NCBI GenBank assembly: GCA_013414795.1
Contig: CP058732.1
Coordinates: 1,225,744-1,275,949, forward strand
Source of the DNA: Candidatus Kapaibacterium sp.
GTDB lineage: Bacteria; Bacteroidota; Ignavibacteria; Kapaibacteriales; UBA2268
Direction of reading: 5' to 3'
DNA: 50,206 nucleotides
In this document: positions 44,309-50,206 of the stretch, piece after piece
Position numbering within the stretch: position 1 is the first letter of the stretch
Layout of the letters: the number at the start of each line of letters is the position of its first letter
The notes under the pieces: generated by a model
What the model saw: the letters and a program-made list of their open reading frames with translations, nothing else
What the model was told of the DNA's origin: nothing
Databases searched by the model: none
Translations under genes and position numbers: made by a program

Positions 44309-44833
44309 CGAAGTTTTAAGTTTTTTCAGCCACTTAAAATAGTAGAATGAATAGAGAAACAAGGAAACAACAGCAACAAAGTCGATAAAGATTTCGATAT
44401 TGTTCTTCCAAATTTCCGTCGGAGAAAAGACAAGTATCAAGAAGATTGAAAAACCAATTAAAAAGGCAGAAACTTTTCCGATTATGTTTGAAGGAATAAC
44501 AAATTTATATCTTTTTGCAGCAATTAATCCAGCAATTAATATGATTAAATCCCTTCCAATCACAAAAGAAGCGGTTGATATTGCAATTGTATGGTTTGAG
44601 ACAAGAGAAATGACAATAATAAGAACGAGAAGTTTGTCGGCAAGTGGGTCCAAGATTTTTCCTAACTCAGAAATTTTGTTCGTCTTACGGGCAAGATAGC
44701 CATCGAGTAAATCGGTAACCCAAGCAATTAGAATTAATATGATTGCAACAACTTTTTCGTTGTTGAAAAGCAAATAGCCAATTACAAATGCAAGAACCAA
44801 ACGGATCGCACTGAGAATATTTGGAATTGTCAT
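44306..44833 (-). CDS. pgsA: CDP-alcohol phosphatidyltransferase, phosphatidylglycerophosphate synthase-like
   Basis: 175 residues with four to five transmembrane helices. Transfers a phosphatidyl group from CDP-diacylglycerol to glycerol-3-phosphate. The CDP-alcohol motif DGx2ARx8Gx3Dx3D is complete: LDGYLARKTNKISELGKILD followed by PLAD. The N terminus MTIPNILSAIRLVLAF fits PgsA. Its start overlaps the stop of the FAD enzyme by four bases (ATGA). Other CDP-alcohol transferases such as PssA are less likely on this N terminus. Confidence 0.92.
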   Translation of the reverse strand: MTIPNILSAIRLVLAFVIGYLLFNNEKVVAIILILIAWVTDLLDGYLARKTNKISELGKILDPLADKLLVLIIVISLVSNHTIAISTASFVIGRDLIILIAGLIAAKRYKFVIPSNIIGKVSAFLIGFSIFLILVFSPTEIWKNNIEIFIDFVAVVSLFLYSFYYFKWLKKLKTS

Positions 44834-46155
44834 ATATCACCATTTTGTTTCAACATTTTCGAAACTGCTAATTTACTACTCAAAGCGGCACTTTCAAGTG
44901 TGGCTGGAAGATTTGTCTGGGTCCAATCTCCAGCGATGAATAAGCCATCGACTGGGGAAACTTGCTCGGGACGGTATTTGAAAAAATAAGAATCAAGAGC
45001 AACAGTGGCAAACTTATCTTTTATTACTTTGCAAGCAATAATGTTGATTTTTTTTCTAAAAAACTTAAATATTTCTTGTTCCAAAAGTTCAATGATTCTT
45101 GTTTGAGAGAGAGAAACTAAATCCTTTGCGTTGCTAGTGGTAAAAGAATAATGGTATGGTGGAGATGGTAGTCCAAACATCTGGGTTTTGTTGAAAATCC
45201 AGTGGAATGGGGAATCATCTAAAAAACCGAATGCTTTCGGGGTAATCTCTTCGTTTGTTGTTATAAATATTGACAAAATTGGGTTAAATTGGACAAAATC
45301 AAGAAAACGAAAGTATTCGTTTATTAGCCATTCCTCTGGTAATATTTTTTTTAAAACATTTGGTTGCACACACAAAATTACTTTCTCAAAGTAGAACTTT
45401 TGATTTGAATTGGTTTCGAGTTCGAACATAGCCGAATTTTTTTGGATTTTTTTTACTGCGGTCGCCAATAATAGTTGCCCCTGGGGTTTGATTCTATCTT
45501 GAAAATTAACGAACAACAACGATTGAGGAACCTTGGAATAAGTAAATCCAATTTGGTTGCTTTTCCCAAGGAGAGCAATTTTAAAAATGTTAAAAAAAAT
45601 TTCTGTCGGAATACAATCAATCGAGTTATTGAAAATAGAAACAGCAATTGGGTTCCAAAATTTGTCTATGATTATTTGCTCTTGATTTTGTTGCAACAGA
45701 TATTTTTGAGTGTTTATGTTTTTTGGAAAATTTTTACTCAAAATAATTTTTAACAACAGTCTCAATAGATTTATCCTTTGCTTGAATGGTAGCAAGCGAA
45801 AATTTAATATTCCAAATAGTAAACTAAGTTTTCCTTTGAAAATTTTTTCCTCAAACGGTATTAGACCAAACTCTTTTGAAAAGAAAGGAATTTCAATTTT
45901 AGAAACTTTTTCAACGTGGCTTTTTGTGTCAAGTTGTTCTAACAACTCGAAAAAGTTTTTGTATGCAAGCGAGAAGAAGTGCTGTCCGTTGTCTATTTCA
46001 AAACCAAGTTCTTTATCGAAAAAAGAGTAAAACCTTCCGCCAATAAAGTTCTTTGCTTCGAAAATTGTGTGGGGAACACCATTTTTTGTTAACTCTAATG
46101 AAGCAGAAATTCCAGCAACGCCACAACCAACAATGGCGACTTTGCTATTTAGCAT
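44830..46155 (-). CDS. FAD-dependent amine-oxidase-like protein, HpnE/phytoene-desaturase type
   Basis: 441 residues from ATG 46155 (overlaps cstA stop by 11 bases). Rossmann FAD-binding VAIVGCGVAGISASLEL is followed by the second acidic strand of FEAKNFIGGRFYSF and IDNGQHFF. The C-terminal GDWTQTNLPATLESAALSSKLAV matches the FAD-binding end of hydroxysqualene dehydroxylases (HpnE) and phytoene desaturase relatives. The partners HpnC, HpnD or squalene/carotenoid synthases are not nearby, so the isoprenoid role is only an inference. Co-transcribed with cstA and pgsA. Confidence 0.8.
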   Translation of the reverse strand: MLNSKVAIVGCGVAGISASLELTKNGVPHTIFEAKNFIGGRFYSFFDKELGFEIDNGQHFFSLAYKNFFELLEQLDTKSHVEKVSKIEIPFFSKEFGLIPFEEKIFKGKLSLLFGILNFRLLPFKQRINLLRLLLKIILSKNFPKNINTQKYLLQQNQEQIIIDKFWNPIAVSIFNNSIDCIPTEIFFNIFKIALLGKSNQIGFTYSKVPQSLLFVNFQDRIKPQGQLLLATAVKKIQKNSAMFELETNSNQKFYFEKVILCVQPNVLKKILPEEWLINEYFRFLDFVQFNPILSIFITTNEEITPKAFGFLDDSPFHWIFNKTQMFGLPSPPYHYSFTTSNAKDLVSLSQTRIIELLEQEIFKFFRKKINIIACKVIKDKFATVALDSYFFKYRPEQVSPVDGLFIAGDWTQTNLPATLESAALSSKLAVSKMLKQNGDI

Positions 46156-47809
46156 TTTCGATTGGTTCAATGTTCGCTGTTTCGGGTACTATGACTTTAC
46201 GGTGGAAAATCTTTTGCAATGATTCTATTGCTACCCAAATTCCAAGGAAAATCAAAAGTGTGGATATGACCAAAAGAAGAATTTGTTTTTTCGGCAAATA
46301 GATAAATAACAGTTGATAAATTAAAGCAGATTCGGTTACAACAAGCATAAATAGAGCAGGAATAAGTGTGTAAAGTTTCGGTGCTTTTATTCCGAGAAGG
46401 TAAGAGGTTACAACGAAGAGAGCGAGTGTTCCAATCAATTGATTTGCAGCACCAAAAACAGACCAAATTTGGTTGTAACTTCCGCTCAAACAAATAGCAA
46501 GGGTAAGAATGATTATTATTGCAGTTGAGAAGTATTTATCTTTTAGAACCCCGCCATAACGTTCGCCGAAGCCTTCTTGAACGATATAGCGGCAAAGACG
46601 TGTTCCAGCATCCAAAGAAGTAAGTATAAAAGCATTAAGCATTAAAATTCCAAATGAAGTACCAAATAATACTGGAATACCAAGAGATTTAAGGGTCAAT
46701 CCAAGTGCATTCCCAAAAAGGATGTCGGCATTCTTATTTGTCAAAATTCCCATAAATGAGTTGTTGGGGTCGCCATTAAACGGCAAAACACTTGCAACCA
46801 TCATAATAACGAGGAAGGCAAGTGCACCTTCGGTGAGCATTCCTCCATAGGCTATAATCTTTCCGTGACTTTCTCTATCAAGTTGTTTTGCAGAAGTTCC
46901 GCTGGCAATTAGCGAATGAAAGCCAGAAATTGCTCCGCAAGCAATGGTTATGAACAACATTGGGAATAAAGGTCCTTTTTCGTGTAAAAAACCAATGAAT
47001 TGTGGACCTTGAATCTTAGGATTAAGAAAAATCATTCCCAGATAGCCAAGGGTCATCCCAAACACAAGTATATACATTGCAATATAGTCTCGTGGTTGAA
47101 GAAGAAGCCAGACGGGTAGAATTGCAGCAATGAAACAGTAAGCCAAAATAATACCAAGCCAGACGCCATAGGAGGCTTTGATTTGAAATAAATGTCCAAG
47201 GTATAGCAGAACCACTAACAAAACAAGCGCAATGAATGTTGCGATGTAAACATTTACTTTAAGTCGATAGTGGAGAATACCAAAGAGTAAAGCCACAAAT
47301 ATTAATCCAATGGTTGGTACAACTATCGTTGGGTCTTCCATCAATGTCCTTGCTGTTAAATCGGAAAATACGGCGAGCACCAAAAGTAGGGTAAGAAATA
47401 CGAAAATTGAAAATAGAAATCCAGCCCTTGGGGAAATAACTTTATCTGCTATGTTAACAAGCGAAAACCCTTTATTTCGAACAGAAGTGATAAGGCTTGT
47501 ATAGTCGTGGACAGCACCGATAAACACAGAACCAAGCAGAATCCATAACAATGCAGGAAGCCATCCAAAATAGGAGTATGCAAGGATTGGACCAATGATT
47601 GGTCCAGCACCAGCAATTGCAGAGAAATGATGACCAAACAGAACGATTGGTTTTGTTGGTACATAATCTTTGTTATCGAAAAGTGTATGAGAAGGGGTGG
47701 GGTTTTGGTCTGTTGAACGAAGGACCTTGTTTTTAATGATATTTCCGTACCAATAGTATGCAAAAATGAACCATGCTATTCCAAAAAGAATGAAGAAAAG
47801 TGTGTTCAT
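46145..47809 (-). CDS. cstA: Carbon starvation protein A family transporter
   Basis: 554 residues from ATG 47809 with GGAG upstream; TTG at 47821 is unlikely. Polytopic membrane protein with 14 or more helices. Family blocks: FGHHFSAIAGAGPIIGPILAYSYFGWLPA, VFIGAVHDYTSLI and the C-terminal YIVQEGFGERYGG and FGAANQLIGTLALFV. Known members transport peptides or pyruvate; substrate here is not determined. The 554 length fits the shorter family form that lacks the extended E. coli C terminus. Divergent from an outer-membrane-like gene. Confidence 0.93.
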   Translation of the reverse strand: MNTLFFILFGIAWFIFAYYWYGNIIKNKVLRSTDQNPTPSHTLFDNKDYVPTKPIVLFGHHFSAIAGAGPIIGPILAYSYFGWLPALLWILLGSVFIGAVHDYTSLITSVRNKGFSLVNIADKVISPRAGFLFSIFVFLTLLLVLAVFSDLTARTLMEDPTIVVPTIGLIFVALLFGILHYRLKVNVYIATFIALVLLVVLLYLGHLFQIKASYGVWLGIILAYCFIAAILPVWLLLQPRDYIAMYILVFGMTLGYLGMIFLNPKIQGPQFIGFLHEKGPLFPMLFITIACGAISGFHSLIASGTSAKQLDRESHGKIIAYGGMLTEGALAFLVIMMVASVLPFNGDPNNSFMGILTNKNADILFGNALGLTLKSLGIPVLFGTSFGILMLNAFILTSLDAGTRLCRYIVQEGFGERYGGVLKDKYFSTAIIIILTLAICLSGSYNQIWSVFGAANQLIGTLALFVVTSYLLGIKAPKLYTLIPALFMLVVTESALIYQLLFIYLPKKQILLLVISTLLIFLGIWVAIESLQKIFHRKVIVPETANIEPIENAK

Positions 47810-47834
47810 TTTTTTCTCCAATTAATGTGAATGG

Positions 47835-47842
47835 CAAAATTA
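47835..47842 (-). promoter_or_regulatory. Candidate -7 promoter element TAATTTTG of cstA
   Basis: Exact TAnnTTTG match on the minus strand, 25 bases before the cstA ATG and in the space divergent from the gene at 47902. No TTG at the expected -33 distance was seen. Confidence 0.5.
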
Positions 47843-47901
47843 AAAATAATTCTTTTTTGTTATTTTGCATTTTTGGAAACAACTTGTACTTTGGAGGTTT
47901 T

Positions 47902-48648
47902 ATGAGAAATTTATTTCTTGTCGTATTTACTTTTATTTTTGGATTTACTTTGTTGATTGGACAAGATGATTTAAATAATGTTCAATTTGAGGAAAGTGAT
48001 GTGAAAATCGAGAAACCACCCTACTTTGGTATTGGTGGTGGTTACGTTGGAAATTTTATCTTTTACAATCTCGATGATGTAAATAATTTGATTAAAGCCA
48101 TACCCGTTGGTTTAGATGAAATCAAAAGTCCGATATTCCTTTCTGGTGCCCAAGGTTTCACTGCAATTGGAATCATTAAGAATTTAAGGATTGGTTTTTC
48201 TGGATTTTCTGGTTCGAAAACTACCGAGAAAGAAGTTAATTTTTCAACAAAAGGCGTTAAATACGAAGTCAGTTATACCTCCTTTGCAATAGATTATGGA
48301 ATTGTCCCATTGAAATCATTGGCAATTTTGCCAGGAATAAACTTTGGATGGTCTAATGTTAATATATCCAAATATTCGATTAGCCAAATTGATTGGAATG
48401 ATTTAAAAAGTGAAAATTATAATTCTATAATTCTTACTGGTAGTTTTTGGATTGTACAACCAGGAATTAATGTTGAATTTGCGGCGACGCCTTTTTTAAT
48501 GATACGAGTGGGAGCAGCGTATCCAATTTCATTTAGTCCAAAATGGAAAATTGACGATGTAAAAGAAATTACAAATATTCCAAGTGGAATCAAGCCAAGC
48601 GGTTTTAATTTCAATTTTGGAATTTTTGTCGGTTTATTTAATTACTAA
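47902..48648 (+). CDS. Putative outer-membrane beta-barrel protein
   Basis: 248 residues from ATG 47902, chosen because GGAGG lies four bases upstream and the signal peptide RNLFLVVFTFIFGFTLLIGQ follows. A longer in-frame start (47800) overlaps cstA and lacks support. The mature part consists of alternating strands with aromatic ends (YFGIGGGYVGNFIFYNL, MIRVGAAYPISFSP) and ends in FVGLFNY, consistent with an outer-membrane barrel C-terminal strand. No recognised family. Divergent from cstA; upstream of tRNA-Ile2. Confidence 0.6.
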   Translation: MRNLFLVVFTFIFGFTLLIGQDDLNNVQFEESDVKIEKPPYFGIGGGYVGNFIFYNLDDVNNLIKAIPVGLDEIKSPIFLSGAQGFTAIGIIKNLRIGFSGFSGSKTTEKEVNFSTKGVKYEVSYTSFAIDYGIVPLKSLAILPGINFGWSNVNISKYSISQIDWNDLKSENYNSIILTGSFWIVQPGINVEFAATPFLMIRVGAAYPISFSPKWKIDDVKEITNIPSGIKPSGFNFNFGIFVGLFNY

Positions 48649-48664
48649 TTAGCCGAAAATTTAT

Positions 48665-48672
48665 TAATTTTG
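48665..48672 (+). promoter_or_regulatory. Candidate -7 promoter element TAATTTTG before tRNA-Ile2
   Basis: Exact TAnnTTTG match 46 bases before the tRNA 5' end, so the precursor would have a leader for RNase P to remove. Shares the TTAATTTTGTA core with the other elements. Confidence 0.45.
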
Positions 48673-48718
48673 TATTTGTAAGATTGCTCTTTTGTCTTGT
48701 TCTTTGGTGGTTAAAGAG

Positions 48719-48792
48719 GGGCCCTTAGCTCAATTGGTTAGAGCGGCGGACTCATAATCCGTAGGTTGGGGGTTCAAGTCCCTCAGGGCCCA
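48719..48792 (+). tRNA. tRNA-Ile2 (CAU anticodon)
   Basis: 74 nt cloverleaf: acceptor GGGCCCT/AGGGCCC, D arm GCTCAATTGGTTAGAGC, anticodon arm GCGGA-CTCATAA-TCCGT with CAT, T arm GGGGG-TTCAAGT-CCCTC, discriminator A. CAU could be methionine, but C4-G69 and C5-G68 in the acceptor stem match the known determinants for TilS, which makes the lysidine of tRNA-Ile2. CCA is not encoded. Anticodon identity is certain, Ile2 is inference. Confidence 0.9.
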
Positions 48793-48811
48793 CAATAGTA
48801 TATATTAGAAT

Positions 48812-50206
48812 GTGGCTTTTGTAAAGCGATATTTCCCTTTTTTTATTTCTTCTTTTCTCTTTTTGTTAATATCTACATTTCTTGTATTTCATTCCATTTC
48901 ACAAAACAATGGCAATTTTGTTTATGTTCTCGACGACCCTTACATTCATATGGCTATCGCCAAAAATTTTTCTCAATTTGGGGTTTGGGGTGTCGATAGA
49001 TATGCTTTTTCACCCGCATCTTCTTCGATACTTTGGTCATTGCTCATTTCTTTTTTCTACTTTTTTCTTGGAGTAAATGATTGGATACCATTAATTTTAA
49101 ACATCATTTTTGCTTTACTTTTACTTTATGCTATTTTTGAATTTTTAAGTAGGCTTGTTAAATCTAATTCCTTAATTCTGTTCATTTTACTGTTTGTTAT
49201 TTTTGTAACACCATTTTTTCTTTTGGTGTTCACTGGTCAGGAACATCTTTTGCACACCCTTATCACTTTGCTTTTCGCATACAAAACTGCGATGTTAGTT
49301 TCTAATAAATCAGAGCGTAATTCCACTGGAAATAACATTTCACCATTTGACATTGTGCAAATGCTTTTTCTTTCATTTTTACTTGTTGCAATTCGATACG
49401 AAGGATTGTTTTTACTTTTTATTGCTTGTGTTTTTCTTTTGATAAAGAAGCAGTACCGACTTGCAATTTTACTTGCTCTTTGTGGTGTTCTTCCAGTTTT
49501 AATTTTTGGTTTTATTTCAATTGCATCTGGAGGATATTTTTTACCAAATTCGGTGTTATTAAAAGGTAATTTACCAAATCTATCGACTTTTCGTGGAATT
49601 CTGAAATTTTTGGGTGGGTTTGCTGCTTACCAAATGGTTTTAAATCCAGAAATTTTGCTTTTGTTTTTGGTTGCAATTTCCCTTTTGTTTTTTGGTTCTC
49701 GTTCTAAATCCGATTTCTATTCATTTCCAAATATATTTGTTTCAATTTTTATTTTAACTTTATTACTTCATCTTCAATTTGCTAAAGTAGGTTGGTTCTA
49801 TCGGTACGAGGCATATTTGATTTTTCTGGGAATTTTTGCAATAGTGCAGTTTATCTTTTTAAATCTTTCACAAATGAAAAATGCTTTAAATCCCAGAAAA
49901 ATTCTTTTGCCATTTTTGCTCTTTGCCTTAATTGCTTTATTAGCATTTCGAGGCTATTCAACGTTTAAAGTAATTCTCCCAGCAACCAAAAATATTTACG
50001 AACAACAATTTCAAATGGGAAATTATATAAAAAAATACTTCAATCAAAGCGTTGTTGCTTTAAATGACATCGGATATGTTAATTACATCGCAGACATTCG
50101 TTGCGTTGATTTGTGGGGTTTAGCCAACTTCGATGTTGCCAAAGCAAAGTTGAATAAAATTTTTGATACACGAAAGATTTCTGAAATTTCCAAGAAGTAC
50201 AATGTT
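48812..50206 (+). CDS. GT-C-type polytopic membrane protein (mannosyltransferase-like), 3' end outside window
   Basis: 465 codons open to the right edge without a stop, so the protein is truncated by the window. GTG start 48812, 20 bases after tRNA-Ile2; TTG 48863 is an alternative. The N-terminal helix is followed by the aspartate pair of GT-C glycosyltransferases in YVLDDPYIHMAIAKNF (Asp41-Asp42), then about ten transmembrane helices with polar loops (FTGQEHLLHTLIT, IRYEGLF, GGYFLPNSVLLKG, WFYRYEAYL) and the start of a soluble C-terminal part (VVALNDIGYVNYIADIRCVD). The fold suggests a lipid-linked sugar transferase acting at the outer face of the membrane; acceptor unknown. Confidence 0.75.
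   Translation, partial: MAFVKRYFPFFISSFLFLLISTFLVFHSISQNNGNFVYVLDDPYIHMAIAKNFSQFGVWGVDRYAFSPASSSILWSLLISFFYFFLGVNDWIPLILNIIFALLLLYAIFEFLSRLVKSNSLILFILLFVIFVTPFFLLVFTGQEHLLHTLITLLFAYKTAMLVSNKSERNSTGNNISPFDIVQMLFLSFLLVAIRYEGLFLLFIACVFLLIKKQYRLAILLALCGVLPVLIFGFISIASGGYFLPNSVLLKGNLPNLSTFRGILKFLGGFAAYQMVLNPEILLLFLVAISLLFFGSRSKSDFYSFPNIFVSIFILTLLLHLQFAKVGWFYRYEAYLIFLGIFAIVQFIFLNLSQMKNALNPRKILLPFLLFALIALLAFRGYSTFKVILPATKNIYEQQFQMGNYIKKYFNQSVVALNDIGYVNYIADIRCVDLWGLANFDVAKAKLNKIFDTRKISEISKKYNV

Noticed and set aside
43854-44342. 162-codon plus-strand open frame
   Set aside because: Antisense to ftsY and the end of pgsA, composition typical of a reversed coding strand.
48882-49076. 64-codon plus-strand ORF
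   Set aside because: Out of frame within the GT-C membrane protein gene, whose own frame is open for 465 codons with a DD motif.

Overview
The window is a gene-dense, AT-rich bacterial chromosome segment dominated by core genes. It most likely comes from the FCB side of the tree (Bacteroidota, Chlorobiota, Ignavibacteriota or Kapabacteria-like). The clues are a secreted beta-helix protein with a type IX secretion (T9SS) C-terminal sorting domain, a PD40-repeat/OmpA cell-envelope protein, the DUF4175 and DUF4159 gene pair, and a TAnnTTTG promoter element of the Bacteroidetes kind directly upstream of several transcription units, including both tRNAs and rnpB. The phylum is an inference; there is no 16S gene in the window.

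Layout. 1-5.3 kb: 3' part of lysA, a convergent DHH phosphoesterase (NrnA-like), a T9SS cargo protein and a SpoU-family RNA methyltransferase. 5.3-10.7 kb: two large PAS-rich sensor histidine kinases without a response regulator nearby, separated by about 430 bases with no recognisable gene. 10.8-15.6 kb (minus): lon, dapD, a tiny two-helix membrane protein and a MEMO1-family protein, tightly overlapping. 15.6-24.2 kb: metal/cobalamin-type substrate-binding protein, photolyase, folP overlapping a PD40-OmpA protein, an ArsR regulator with plsC, an outer-membrane-like protein, and the NIF3 plus zinc-ribbon pair. 24.26-24.72 kb: the RNase P RNA gene, followed by an orphan Hpt protein and a small secreted protein. 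25.6-27.4 kb (minus): a DNA methyltransferase fused to a nuclease-like domain, overlapping a cupin gene; this is the most accessory-looking locus. 27.5-36.7 kb (minus): tRNA-Glu(CTC), pnp, rpsO with a strong terminator, ribF, truB, DUF4175, DUF4159, rsmG. 36.7-47.8 kb: hslO, then minus-strand ubiE/menG, purA, a STAS protein, secF, secD, ftsY, pgsA, an HpnE-like FAD enzyme and cstA. 47.9-50.2 kb: an outer-membrane-like protein, tRNA-Ile2(CAU), and a GT-C type polytopic membrane protein that runs off the right edge.

Together the genes cover lysine/diaminopimelate synthesis by the succinylase route (dapD, lysA), folate, purine, FAD and menaquinone synthesis, RNA processing (rnpB, pnp, truB, rsmG), protein export (secDF, ftsY), phospholipid synthesis (plsC, pgsA), proteostasis (lon, hslO) and light-dependent DNA repair. 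No insertion sequence, phage, CRISPR array or origin was seen. I did not find a convincing new multi-gene system. The observations most worth pursuing are the methyltransferase-nuclease fusion, the MEMO protein with an extra N-terminal domain and no partners nearby, the PD40-OmpA protein with an unusual N-terminal domain, and the shared promoter element.
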